From: JBBQZO01 sp038207625
Lineage (GTDB): Bacteria; Pseudomonadota; Gammaproteobacteria; Burkholderiales; Burkholderiaceae_D
Assembly: GCA_038207625.1 (NCBI GenBank)
Contig: JBBQZO010000050.1
Coordinates: forward strand, 1-30,410
Direction: 5' to 3'
DNA: 30,410 nucleotides
Shown piece after piece: positions 17,440-25,901 of the stretch (its first letter is position 1; every line of letters starts with the position of its first letter). The translations under genes and the position numbers were made by a program. The notes beneath the pieces were generated by a model. The model did not search any database. It was not told the DNA's origin and was given only the letters and a program-made list of their open reading frames with translations.

Positions 17440-18693
17440 ATGCGCGACCTGCTCGTCACCTTGATCGTTATTGCGTCGTTGCCGCATATCCTGCGCGCGC
17501 CGGTCAATGGCGTGCTGATGTGGGTCTGGATCAGCGTGATGAATCCGCACACCCAAGGATGGGGTTTCGCGACCCAGTTCCCATATGCGCAGATCGTCGC
17601 TATTGTCACCATGCTGAGCATGTTCGCCACGCGCGACTCCAAGCATCTTCCGCTTACCCCGGTGACGCTGGCGCTGATGGCCTTCGTGCTGTGGATGAAC
17701 GTGACAACCCCGTTTTCGCTGTACTTTGAGGCGTCGCTGGACCAATGGAGCAAGGTCATGAAGATTATGCTGATGACCTTCATTGCACTAATGCTGGTCA
17801 AATCCCGCCAGGACGTACAACGGTTGATCTGGATCCTTGCCATTTCTCTCGGTTACTACGGCGTCAAGGGCGGCCTGTTTACCATCCGCAGCGGCGGAAC
17901 CGAGCGCGTGTGGGGCCCCGAGGGAACGTTTATTGGCGACAACAATGCAATCGCGCTGGCCCTGATCATGAGCATCCCCTTGATGCATTACCTGCAACAA
18001 CATACCAAACGGCGTGTGCTGCGCCACGGCTTGACCGGGATGATGCTGCTGAGCGCCCTTGCGGCACTCGGCTCCTATTCGCGCGGCGCATTTCTGGCGA
18101 TCGCCGCGATGTGCGTTTTCATGTGGTTCAAGAGCCGCCAGAAGCTGGCACTGGGCATACTGATGGGTGTTGCGATTCCGCTGTTCCTGCTGTTCATGCC
18201 GGCTCAGTGGAATACCCGCATGGACAGCATCGGCGACTATCAGGTCGACAGTTCGGCGATGGGCCGCTTGAACGCCTGGCAAATGGCGTTTAATCTGGCC
18301 AAAGATCGCTTCTTTGGCGGTGGTTTCGAAATCTACGAGCCGTCGGTGTTCTTCCTGTATGCACCCGATCCGACCGACGTACATGCGGCCCACAGCATCT
18401 ATTTTCAGGTGCTCGGCGAGCACGGCTTCGTCGGGCTGGGCTTGTACCTGCTGCTGGGCATCGCCACCTGGCGCTGCGCGAGCTGGATCATTGTGCATGC
18501 GCGCAAGGTCGAGCGGCTCCAATGGGCCGCGGGCCTGGCCACCATGACGCAGACCAGTCTGGTCGGCTTCGCCGTCGGTGGCGCGTTTCTCAGTCTGGTG
18601 TATTTCGACGTTCCCTACTATTTGATGACGGCACTGGTGGCCACCCGCATCATCGTCGCCACCGAACTCGCGCGCGGCGAGAGAATCAGCTGA
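17440..18693 (+). CDS. O-antigen ligase-like membrane protein, XrtA-associated (putative O-glycosylation ligase)
   Basis: This 417-residue integral membrane protein has about ten hydrophobic segments and matches the exosortase A-associated O-ligase family (recalled as TIGR03097). MRDLLVTLIVIASLPHIL is the typical start, followed by NGVLMWVWISVMNPH. A central block has GTFIGDNNAIALAL and GSYSRGAFLA, and a large loop with AHSIYFQVLGEHGFVGL corresponds to the Wzy_C/WaaL catalytic region with its conserved His. Members are proposed to ligate or polymerise glycan on the periplasmic side. The ATG at 17440 is preferred over an in-frame ATG at 17356, because the extra 28 residues are hydrophilic and lie in the divergent promoter region. 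The next gene begins 1 base after its stop. Confidence 0.9.
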   Translation: MRDLLVTLIVIASLPHILRAPVNGVLMWVWISVMNPHTQGWGFATQFPYAQIVAIVTMLSMFATRDSKHLPLTPVTLALMAFVLWMNVTTPFSLYFEASLDQWSKVMKIMLMTFIALMLVKSRQDVQRLIWILAISLGYYGVKGGLFTIRSGGTERVWGPEGTFIGDNNAIALALIMSIPLMHYLQQHTKRRVLRHGLTGMMLLSALAALGSYSRGAFLAIAAMCVFMWFKSRQKLALGILMGVAIPLFLLFMPAQWNTRMDSIGDYQVDSSAMGRLNAWQMAFNLAKDRFFGGGFEIYEPSVFFLYAPDPTDVHAAHSIYFQVLGEHGFVGLGLYLLLGIATWRCASWIIVHARKVERLQWAAGLATMTQTSLVGFAVGGAFLSLVYFDVPYYLMTALVATRIIVATELARGERIS

Positions 18694-18694
18694 C

Positions 18695-19597
18695 ATGGCC
18701 GCGCGCCTATCTATCCTGATCTACCACCGCGTACTGGCGCAGCGCGACCCGTTGTTCCCGCACGAAGTCGAACAGCGCCGCTTCGCCCTGCAGATGCGGC
18801 TATTGAAGCGCTGGGCGAACGTTTTGCCGCTGACGCAGGCACTGGGGCAATTGCGCAACGCCAGCTTGCCCGCACGCGCGGCCTGCATTACCTTCGACGA
18901 CGGCTATGCCGACAATATTGAACAGGCGTTGCCGGTGTTGCGTTCGCTTGCATTGCCGGCCACCTTCTTTATCACTACCGGTTACCTCGATGGCACGACG
19001 ATGTGGAACGACCGCGCGATCGCGATGGTGCGCGAGGCCAGCGGACCGAGCCTGGATCTGTCCGCAGTCGGACTTGGCCAGCAGGCGATCCACACCATGG
19101 CACAGCGGCGCAGTGCCATTGAGATGCTGCTCACCGCGCTCAAATACATGCCGGACGGCGAGCGGACCCGCCGGGTCGACGCGCTGACGCCCCGCCTGCG
19201 CGGTCCAGCTGTGATGATGGACGCGGCGCAGGTGCGCATGCTCGCCGCGTCCGGCATGGAGATTGGTGCGCACACGGTCAGCCACCCTATCCTGAACCGG
19301 CTCGAGCCGGCCGCGGCGCGCCGTGAAATCGGCGAAGGCAAGCACGCGCTCGAGCGTATCACAGGAGCGCCGATCACGCTGTTTGCCTATCCGAACGGCA
19401 AGCCCGAGCAGGACTTCAGCGCCCTGCACGTGGCGATGGTGCGCGAAGCGGGCTTTCTGGGCGCCGTGACAACGACCGCGCAAGTGGCCCATCCGGCCTG
19501 CGACCCATTTCAGTTGCCCCGCTTTACGCCCTGGGAACCAGACCGCGCGCGCTTTGCGCTGCGCCTGGCACAATCGCACTTTAGCTGTTTGCCTTGA
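18695..19597 (+). CDS. Polysaccharide deacetylase (CE4), third copy
   Basis: A 300-residue CE4/NodB-fold protein. SILIYHRVL at the N-terminus, ITFDDGYADN with D68-D69 (motif 1), LPATFFITTGYLDG, and EIGAHTVSHPIL with H193 and H197 (motif 2) are all in place; LFAYPNGKP is motif 3. This is the classical form of the family, distinct from the deacetylases at 154 and 7960, and it has the same domain order as PgaB/IcaB-like enzymes without a lipoprotein signal. It probably deacetylates amino sugars of the exopolysaccharide or its precursors. It follows the O-ligase by 1 base and is therefore cotranscribed. Its last 17 bases overlap, tail to tail, the end of the minus-strand methyltransferase gene. 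Confidence 0.9.
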   Translation: MAARLSILIYHRVLAQRDPLFPHEVEQRRFALQMRLLKRWANVLPLTQALGQLRNASLPARAACITFDDGYADNIEQALPVLRSLALPATFFITTGYLDGTTMWNDRAIAMVREASGPSLDLSAVGLGQQAIHTMAQRRSAIEMLLTALKYMPDGERTRRVDALTPRLRGPAVMMDAAQVRMLAASGMEIGAHTVSHPILNRLEPAAARREIGEGKHALERITGAPITLFAYPNGKPEQDFSALHVAMVREAGFLGAVTTTAQVAHPACDPFQLPRFTPWEPDRARFALRLAQSHFSCLP

Positions 19598-20393
19598 AGC
19601 CGAGCAGCATCGTGTATGGGGTAGCCACATGCGCGCAAAAGCGCAGCGGCGCCAGCGCGCGGATCAGTTTGACCGCAAGGCCGACGCACCGACCGTGTTC
19701 GCTCAAATTTATCAGGTCGAAGCGATCGAGGCAGCGCATCTGCTGACGTGCCAGGTGGGAGCGCAGCCCGTAATAGGTAAACCAGTTCACGGCCGGATAC
19801 GTCGCGTGTCCGGCCAGATCCGGGCGCGTCGTCAAGGCAAGGTGCTCGTAATGGCGCTTGAGCGGCCCTGGATACCAGGAATAGAAGGGCAAGGTGAACT
19901 CCTCCTGGATTGGACAGAGCTTGTTGCTGGTGCTCAGGTAGAGCGCGCCGCCCGGACGCAGGATGCGTACAAACTCGCTAAGGCACGCCTGCCAGTTGGC
20001 CACATGTTCGAGCAATTCAGGCGCGATGCACAGGTCGATCGACTGATCGGCCCAGGGCAGCGCCGTCGCTGAGGCCACCTCGAAGGAGATCTCCAACGCG
20101 TCGTCGTGCGCGCGTGAGCGGGCCAGCGCGATCAGCGCAGCGTTGATATCGGCGCCGACCACCCGGTGCCCGCGCGCCGCCCACAGGCGCGCCTGGGTGC
20201 CCGCCCCGCACCCGACGTCGGCCACGTCGAGCGCGGCTCCAGGCCGGTCGATCAGGCGCAACAGCGTTGCCTGAATGGTCGCGAAGCGTTGCCAGGTGCT
20301 GTCGCCGCGGCTTTGCTCCTCGTAGTAGCGGTAAAAATCCTGATGGCTGTCGGTATTCCAGCCCTGCTCGCTATCGGACGGGTTGACGCTCAT
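19581..20393 (-). CDS. Class I SAM-dependent methyltransferase
   Basis: This 270-residue protein has a Rossmann-fold methyltransferase core: motif I VADVGCGAGTQARLW (residues 57-71), GADINAALIALA as the acidic strand-2 region, LPWADQSIDLCIAPELLEHV, and LRPGGALYLSTSNK. It resembles the Methyltransf_11/UbiE-type group. In this locus it would methylate a sugar hydroxyl, an amino group or a carrier-bound intermediate; the target is unknown. The ATG at 20393 has an AGGAG site 4 bases upstream and overlaps the preceding asparagine-synthase-like gene by 23 bases, so it is the last gene of the four-gene minus-strand operon. Confidence 0.85.
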   Translation of the reverse strand: MSVNPSDSEQGWNTDSHQDFYRYYEEQSRGDSTWQRFATIQATLLRLIDRPGAALDVADVGCGAGTQARLWAARGHRVVGADINAALIALARSRAHDDALEISFEVASATALPWADQSIDLCIAPELLEHVANWQACLSEFVRILRPGGALYLSTSNKLCPIQEEFTLPFYSWYPGPLKRHYEHLALTTRPDLAGHATYPAVNWFTYYGLRSHLARQQMRCLDRFDLINLSEHGRCVGLAVKLIRALAPLRFCAHVATPYTMLLGFKANS

Positions 20394-22221
20394 GCGCGCT
20401 CCTCATGGGTGGGGCGGCCAGCGGCGCCGGCGCAGCGTGTTGCAAGAACCATTGCTCGAGCATCATCAGCACCCACACCATGGTGCCGTGATAGGCCGGA
20501 TGGTCGGCCAGATGGTGGTTCAACAGGGTATCGATGAACTCGGCGCGCACGATGCGACGCCGTTTCAGGTCCGACAGGCTGTCGTAAGCGAGTTGGCGCA
20601 ATCCTGCATGACAATGCAGCCACAGCCCAAACGGCAGACCAAAACCGTGCTTCTTCTTGCGCAAGATGGCTTTGGGCAGGGTGCCGCGCAGCGCCTGCTT
20701 GAAAAAAAACCGCAACTGGGTCCCGTTCAGCTTGTGCCCGGGCGGCAAGCGGCTTGCAAACGCCACCATCGCGTCATCCAAAAAGGGAAACGCCACTTCC
20801 AAGCCGGCCAGCTCGCAGGCCTTGCTCACCTTCGGCAGGTCGTTGTCAGCCAGCGTGAACTTCATGTCGAGCGCCAGCAATTGATTAATTTGGCTGTGCC
20901 CCTGCGTGTCCCAATACGCTGCGCACAGGCTGGCCAATGGCGCGGCGCCGTCGCAACTGGCCAGAAACCCGGCATCGAGCACATTTGCGCTGCCGTAGTG
21001 CTGCAACAGATTGTAGCTCTCCAAGCGCGCCGGCAAGGGTATCAGCGCCTGCCGGACATAGCTGCGTGCCTTGTCGAGCAGCGCCGCATGGCGAGCCGGC
21101 GCGCAGCGGAACAACAACGGCTCGATCAGTTTCTGGCGCAGCGACGCAGGAATCGTCTCGTAGCGGCTGAACACGGCTTGGCGCGCATAGCGCTCATTGC
21201 CGCCAAATAGTTCGTCGCCGCCGTCGCCGCCAAGCATGCGGGTGACGCCGTCCGCGCCCGCCAGCTGCGCGCAGTAGTAGGCGGGAACGGCCGAGGCGTT
21301 GCCGAAAGGCTGATCGAACACGGCGGCGATCTGCGGCACTGCGCGCACCACGTCGTCGGGCGTTACGTACAGTTCGTGGTGGACGGTGTTGAAGTGACGT
21401 GCGGCCAGCCGCGCGTACGCCATCTCGTCGTAGCCAGGCGCATCGAAGCCGATCGAGTAGCTGCGCGTGGGCTGTCCGGTGACCGATTCGAGCAGACCGG
21501 CCAAGGTCGAGCTGTCGGTGCCGCCGCTAAGGAAGGCGCCGATCCGATGCGCACCCGAGGCCTGCCTGAGGGCGCTGCGTAGCAGCGTCAGCATGCTGTC
21601 CTTCAGGTCGGCAAAGGGCCGCGGCTCGCGCTCCGCGAACGCGATCTGCCAGTATTTTCCCTGTTGCGCGCGCACGCCACGCAGATGCAAGAATGCCCCC
21701 GGCAGCAAGCGCTGTTGGCCGAGGTAGATCGAACCGGGGCTGGGCACGACATGAAAATACAGGTAGTCGTAGATGGCCTGGGGCGCGATTTGGCCTGAGC
21801 AGCCAGGGTGGCGCGCCAGCGCAGAGGCCGACGAGGCGAACAGCAGGTCGGCGCCGCGTTGCTCGAAACAGATCGGATGGATCGCGCTGCGATCGACCGC
21901 CAGCAAGGCCTGATCTTGGCCTTCATCGAGGATGGCCAACGCAAATGGCCCCGACAAGGCGGCACAGGCCATCGCACCGCGGCTGCGCCAAAGCCGCGCC
22001 AGCTCAGGCAATCCGGGCGAGCAAGCGCCCCACACTGCGATCAACAACTGTTCCTCACGATATAGATGGGTGCAGGCGGGGCTGGCGGCAATCGCGACGG
22101 CGCCGGCGGGCGACACTGCGCTGCTGATCGGGCTGGTGTCGAAGTGTGCCAGCGGCAGCGCCATCTGTTCGATCTCGGCCGGCTGCGCCGCACGCGAAAA
22201 CCAGCCGCACAAGCCGCTCAC
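20371..22221 (-). CDS. Asparagine synthase-like amide ligase with degenerate glutaminase domain
   Basis: A 616-residue protein with AsnB architecture. The synthetase half looks active: LSGGTDSS (PP-loop, residues 231-238), LGGDGGDELFGG, DNDLPKVSKACELAGLEVAFPFLD and RKKKHGFGLP. The N-terminal half begins (M)SGLCGWFSR: aligned on the canonical MCGIxGxF, the nucleophile Cys2 is Ser and a Cys sits at position 5. The HRRLSI and NGEIYN glutamine-binding motifs are also absent (the second region reads LLIAVWGACSPG, 59-70). The domain therefore probably cannot hydrolyse glutamine, and the enzyme may use free ammonia or another amine, as beta-lactam synthetase does. The start is GTG at 22221, with GAGG 7 bases upstream and a GTGA overlap with the decarboxylase stop; a TTG three codons later would put Cys second but has no ribosome binding site. 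Confidence 0.88.
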   Translation of the reverse strand: MSGLCGWFSRAAQPAEIEQMALPLAHFDTSPISSAVSPAGAVAIAASPACTHLYREEQLLIAVWGACSPGLPELARLWRSRGAMACAALSGPFALAILDEGQDQALLAVDRSAIHPICFEQRGADLLFASSASALARHPGCSGQIAPQAIYDYLYFHVVPSPGSIYLGQQRLLPGAFLHLRGVRAQQGKYWQIAFAEREPRPFADLKDSMLTLLRSALRQASGAHRIGAFLSGGTDSSTLAGLLESVTGQPTRSYSIGFDAPGYDEMAYARLAARHFNTVHHELYVTPDDVVRAVPQIAAVFDQPFGNASAVPAYYCAQLAGADGVTRMLGGDGGDELFGGNERYARQAVFSRYETIPASLRQKLIEPLLFRCAPARHAALLDKARSYVRQALIPLPARLESYNLLQHYGSANVLDAGFLASCDGAAPLASLCAAYWDTQGHSQINQLLALDMKFTLADNDLPKVSKACELAGLEVAFPFLDDAMVAFASRLPPGHKLNGTQLRFFFKQALRGTLPKAILRKKKHGFGLPFGLWLHCHAGLRQLAYDSLSDLKRRRIVRAEFIDTLLNHHLADHPAYHGTMVWVLMMLEQWFLQHAAPAPLAAPPMRSAHERQPVR

Positions 22222-23447
22222 ACCAGCACCTCGAGGGGGGGCGGATGGCCCAGGAAGGCAAGCGGACTGGCCGTCAGTCCATAGGCGCCGGACTGAAACA
22301 CCACCACCAGATCGCCCGGCTCTGCGCGCGCCATTTCCATCTGATCAGCCAGCAGGTCGAGGGGGGTGCATAGCGGACCGGTGACACTGACCGTCTCGCG
22401 CGGCGCACCAAACATCCGGTTGCCAATTGCCACAGGATAGTTCTTGCGGATTACTTGTCCAAAGTTGCCGGACGCGGCCAGATGCTGGTGCAGGCCGCCG
22501 TCGGTAATCAGGAACACCTGGTCCCGCGATAGCTTGCGTTCCTGCACGCGGCACACGTAGATGCCCGCCTCGGCCACCAGGTAGCGCCCAAGCTCGAGTG
22601 CCAAGCGAGTGGCCGGCGAAGCGCGCGCGAGCTGCTCGCACAGCGTACCGAGCGCATCACCAAGCGGAACAAGGTCGAGCGGCACCTCGCCGGCAAAGTA
22701 GGGCACGCCGAACCCGCCGCCAAGATTAAGCTTATGCAGCGGCCCCGGCGCGTACTGCGCCAGGCGTAGCGCCAACTCGACGCTGCGCTGCCAGCTAGCC
22801 GCGATCGCCTGCCCGTTCAGGTTCTGCGATCCGCAAAAAATGTGAAAGCCCTGCATCGCCAGCCCAAGCTGTCCGGCTCGGCGCAGCATCGGCGGTACCC
22901 GCTCGGCATCGACGCCGAATGGGCGCGCACCGCCGCCCATCTTCATACCCGAGTGTTTGAGCTCAAAGTCTGGATTGATGCGGATGGCCACCTGCGGACA
23001 TAGTCCGAGCCGTTCGCCGACCAAAGCGATGCGCTCCATCTCGGCGTCGGACTCCAGGTGCACCAATACCCCGGCCGCTACCGCGCAACGTAGTTCGGCG
23101 TCGTTCTTGGCGGGGCCGGCAAAGCTGATGTGCGCCGGCGCCATCGCGCTGTCGAGCGCGACTTTGAGCTCACCGCCGGAGGCCACGTCAAGGCCGTCCA
23201 CCAGGCCGGCTATCCAGCCCACCAGCGCGGGCATCGGATTGGCCTTCATCGCGTAATGCAAACCCACCCCTTCGGGCAACGCAAAGCGCAAGGCCGCCAC
23301 CCGCGCGCTAATCGCTTGGCGCTCGTAAGCATAGAACGGCGTGCGCCCTACCCGTTCACTGAGCCGCGCCAAGCTTAGCCCTCCCACCACCAGGCTATCG
23401 TCCTGCACGGCAAAGGCGCGCGCCGGCCAGTGTTGCAGGGTATTCAT
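22218..23447 (-). CDS. PLP-dependent decarboxylase, XrtA-associated (fold III, LysA/ornithine decarboxylase-like)
   Basis: This 409-residue enzyme belongs to the alanine-racemase-fold (group IV) decarboxylases, in the exosortase A-associated subfamily recalled as TIGR03099. K68 in HYAMKANP is the PLP Schiff-base lysine, and GGGFGVPY (243-250) binds the cofactor phosphate. ELGRYLVAEAG (285-295) is the variant of the EPGR motif, C360 in GPLCTPLD is the catalytic Cys of the partner active site, and QSGAYG closes the site. FHIFCGSQ (201-208) replaces the usual FHIGSQ. It should decarboxylate an amino acid or a carrier-tethered aminoacyl group; the substrate is unknown. The ATG overlaps the ligase stop (ATGA, 23444-23447), and the stop overlaps the next start. 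Confidence 0.9.
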   Translation of the reverse strand: MNTLQHWPARAFAVQDDSLVVGGLSLARLSERVGRTPFYAYERQAISARVAALRFALPEGVGLHYAMKANPMPALVGWIAGLVDGLDVASGGELKVALDSAMAPAHISFAGPAKNDAELRCAVAAGVLVHLESDAEMERIALVGERLGLCPQVAIRINPDFELKHSGMKMGGGARPFGVDAERVPPMLRRAGQLGLAMQGFHIFCGSQNLNGQAIAASWQRSVELALRLAQYAPGPLHKLNLGGGFGVPYFAGEVPLDLVPLGDALGTLCEQLARASPATRLALELGRYLVAEAGIYVCRVQERKLSRDQVFLITDGGLHQHLAASGNFGQVIRKNYPVAIGNRMFGAPRETVSVTGPLCTPLDLLADQMEMARAEPGDLVVVFQSGAYGLTASPLAFLGHPPPLEVLV

Positions 23448-25027
23448 GCGGGCAAATCCGCGAACAGGTGCGCCAGTTGCTCGGCCAGCAGACGGCGATC
23501 GATTTTGCCGTTCGGGTTGCGCGGTAAGGCCTCGCTGCGCACCTCCGCCCAGGCCGGTTGCATATAGCCGGGCAAATCAGCCCGGCAGGCCGCCAGCAAG
23601 GCGGCGCCGTCCAACGCGCCCGCGTCGCGCACGGTGACCACGACGACGATCGCCTGTCCCAACGAGGGATGCGGCAGGCCCAGCGCGGCCACTTCGAGCA
23701 CCAAGCCGGTGGCATTGATGACTTGCTCGACTTCGGTTGGACTGACCCGGTAGCCGGACGTCTTGATCATATCGTCGCTGCGCCCGACATAGTACAGATA
23801 GCCCTCGGCGTCGCTGCGCACCGTGTCGCCCGACCACACCGCGATCTCGGGCAGGGGTAAACCCTCGGCAGCGGGCAATGGTCGAAAGCGCTGTGCGGTG
23901 CGCTGCGGGTCGTTCCAGTAGCCAAGCGACACCAATGCGCCGCGATGCACCAGTTCACCTGGCTCCTCGGGGGCGCAGCGGCTGCCGTCAGGGCGCAGTA
24001 CCATCACTTCGGCGTTAGGAATCGCCTTGCCGATCGAATCGGGGCGCACATCGAGCTGGTCCGGTGCCAGGTAGGTCGAACGGAACGCCTCAGTCAGGCC
24101 ATACATCAGGTACACACCGGTGTTCGGCAAGGCCCCACGCAAGGCGTCGACCGTGCTGCGCATCATCACCCCGCCGGAACTGGTAATGTAGCGCAGCGTC
24201 GGCACGGCCGGCCAGCGCTGCTGCGACAGCTGGATCCACAGCGGCGGCACGGCAGCCAAGCCGGTCACTTGCTCCTGCTCGACGGCGTCGATGATATCGC
24301 GCGGCAGCAGGTAGTTCAGCAGAACAGTGCTGGCGCCGCTGGCAAACGCCGTGGTCAATTGGCTCAGGCCGTAATCAAAACTCAACGGCAGGACCGCCAG
24401 CAGCCGGTCTTGCGGCGTATTTTTCAGGTAACGCATGACGCTGTCGGCGCCGACCGCCAGATTGCGATGCGACAATACCACGCCCTTGGGCTGGCCGGTA
24501 CTGCCCGATGTGTACAGGATGGCGGCAACGTCGGTGTCGATACGCCGGTGCGGCGTGCAGGCCTGGGCACGCAGCAGGCTGGCGTTCCAGTCCTGCAACA
24601 CCACGCCAGGCAACCGAGGCAGCGGCGCGCGCGCGCCCACCACCAGCACGCTGCGCAATGCACCGCAGTGCGTCAGCGCGTCACTCAGACCGAGCAGCCG
24701 TTCGTGCGAGGTGACCAGCACGCGCGCACCACAATCGGCCAGAATGTGCGCTACCTGCGCCGGCTTTAGCAGCGGGTTGAGCGGTACAAAGACGCAACCG
24801 GCTGCGGCCGCGCCGAACATCGCGAACACGGTTTCCTCGCGTTTCTCGAGAAATACCGCAACCCGTTCGCCCGCTCCCAGATCCAGTTCCAACAATGCGC
24901 GCGCGCTCGCATCGACCAGTTCGCCCAGACTGGCGTAGTTCAAGCCTACACCCTGATAGCGCAGGGCTGGCGCGGCGGGCGTGCGCCTGGCCGACTGAAA
25001 CAGCAAGTCGTGGATTAGCTGGGACAT
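23444..25027 (-). CDS. Acyl-CoA / acyl-AMP ligase, XrtA-associated
   Basis: A 527-residue adenylate-forming enzyme of the ANL superfamily, matching the exosortase A-associated ligase recalled as TIGR03098. The ATP-binding core YTSGSTGQPKG begins at Y172, YGLTEAFRSTYL is motif A5, SGDTVR motif A7, RSDDMIKTSGYRVSP the hinge motif A8, and PNGKIDR carries the catalytic lysine K508 (A10). It activates a carboxylate as acyl-AMP and would pass it to CoA or, more likely given the nearby carrier gene, to the phosphopantetheine arm. It is the first gene of the minus-strand operon and diverges from the GNAT and carrier genes across 163 bases. No strong ribosome binding site precedes its ATG. Confidence 0.9.
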   Translation of the reverse strand: MSQLIHDLLFQSARRTPAAPALRYQGVGLNYASLGELVDASARALLELDLGAGERVAVFLEKREETVFAMFGAAAAGCVFVPLNPLLKPAQVAHILADCGARVLVTSHERLLGLSDALTHCGALRSVLVVGARAPLPRLPGVVLQDWNASLLRAQACTPHRRIDTDVAAILYTSGSTGQPKGVVLSHRNLAVGADSVMRYLKNTPQDRLLAVLPLSFDYGLSQLTTAFASGASTVLLNYLLPRDIIDAVEQEQVTGLAAVPPLWIQLSQQRWPAVPTLRYITSSGGVMMRSTVDALRGALPNTGVYLMYGLTEAFRSTYLAPDQLDVRPDSIGKAIPNAEVMVLRPDGSRCAPEEPGELVHRGALVSLGYWNDPQRTAQRFRPLPAAEGLPLPEIAVWSGDTVRSDAEGYLYYVGRSDDMIKTSGYRVSPTEVEQVINATGLVLEVAALGLPHPSLGQAIVVVVTVRDAGALDGAALLAACRADLPGYMQPAWAEVRSEALPRNPNGKIDRRLLAEQLAHLFADLPA

Positions 25028-25190
25028 GGCGTAACGGTGGTGAACATCGAAGCCCTATGATTGGGAAAAACCGCCGGCACCTCATTGATATTGCGCAAGC
25101 TTTACCTATGGAGCAGGCGCTTGTGCGGTCGCAAAGCGAGCGCCGTCGAGCGGTGTCTAATGGACTGCGTCTGCTCCATCAAAGTCGATC
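25028..25190. promoter_or_regulatory. Divergent promoter region with nested inverted repeats
   Basis: These 163 bases separate the acyl ligase operon from the GNAT-carrier operon. A possible plus-strand promoter is TTGATA (25085-25090) with TATGGA (25107-25112) 16 bases on, a weak match. TTGCGCAA (25091-25098) is a perfect 8-base palindrome in the spacer. Downstream, ATGGAGCAG (25108-25116) is perfectly complementary to CTGCTCCAT (25171-25179), enclosing a hairpin at 25118-25138 (CGCTT-G-TGC / GCA-AAGCG, loop GGTC). The right arm ends 11 bases before the GNAT ATG, so the leader could fold and affect expression. No sigma-54 element was seen. Confidence 0.45.
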
Positions 25191-25901
25191 ATGCGAAGCC
25201 GCGTCCGTGCCACCTTGCATCAGCTGGGCTGGGTCTGCACCAGCCTGTACGCCCTCGCCAGGCTGCTGGCCACGCTCAGCGGCGGGCGCTGCGATCTGTT
25301 CCTGTACCGCTTGGTGGCCCAGCCGGTCACCGGCGCATCCTTGTGTGGCGGACGCGGCAAGGCAATCACCGTGCGGCAAGCCGCCGAACTGGACGCCCTG
25401 CCGGCAGGATTTCCACGTCGCGCGGAGGTGCTGGTGCAGCGCTACCGGGACGGCGCCGAATGTCTGGTCGCCACCCGCGCGGGCGAATTGCTGGGTTTCT
25501 TGTGGCTGACACGCCGCGCGTACCACGAGGACGAGGTGCGTGCCCTGTTTACGCTCACATCGGAGGCACTGGTGTGGGACTTTGACCTTGACATCATGCC
25601 GCAACACCGCATCGGACTCGGTTTCGCCCGCCTTTGGGACGAGGCCAACACCGTGCTGCGCGCGCGCGGGGTGCGCTGGTCGTGTAGCCGGATCTCCGCC
25701 TTCAACCGGTCTTCGCTGGGCGCGCACGCGCGCCTGGGCACGCGTCATCTGGGCAGCGCCGCCTTCCTGTGCCTGGGCCGCTGGCAGTGGATGCTGGCCA
25801 CGTGCGCGCCCTACTTTCACCTGTCGCGCCACGCCGGCGCGATTCCCCAATTCCACCTCGCACTGGAGCCGTCATGCAAGCCATCGATCGTGTCAAACTG
25901 A
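25191..25901 (+). CDS. GNAT-like acetyltransferase
   Basis: A 236-residue protein with weak but recognisable GNAT features. A central part reads ECLVATRAGELLGFLWLTRR, like strands 2-4 of the fold, and LDIMPQHRIGLGFARLWDEANTVLRARGV resembles the acetyl-CoA-binding helix region, though the usual Q/RxxGxG/A loop is replaced by PQHRIGLGF. The terminal SRISAFNRSSLGAHARLGTRHLG matches the late GNAT strand with its N..S..H.RLG pattern. It could acylate the carrier-bound product or a sugar amine. The ATG at 25191 lacks a clear Shine-Dalgarno sequence. The gene overlaps the carrier-protein start by 28 bases, so the two are coupled. The family assignment is tentative. Confidence 0.65.
   Translation: MRSRVRATLHQLGWVCTSLYALARLLATLSGGRCDLFLYRLVAQPVTGASLCGGRGKAITVRQAAELDALPAGFPRRAEVLVQRYRDGAECLVATRAGELLGFLWLTRRAYHEDEVRALFTLTSEALVWDFDLDIMPQHRIGLGFARLWDEANTVLRARGVRWSCSRISAFNRSSLGAHARLGTRHLGSAAFLCLGRWQWMLATCAPYFHLSRHAGAIPQFHLALEPSCKPSIVSN

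Noticed and set aside
20383..21210. 275-residue plus-strand open frame
   Set aside because: Antisense to the asparagine-synthase-like gene; Gln-rich low-quality translation typical of a shadow frame.
22204..22212. TTG start giving Cys at position 2 of the amide ligase
   Set aside because: It would begin MCGWF, but no ribosome binding site is at the right distance and alignment with CGIxGxF places the Gly and Phe residues correctly only from the GTG start.
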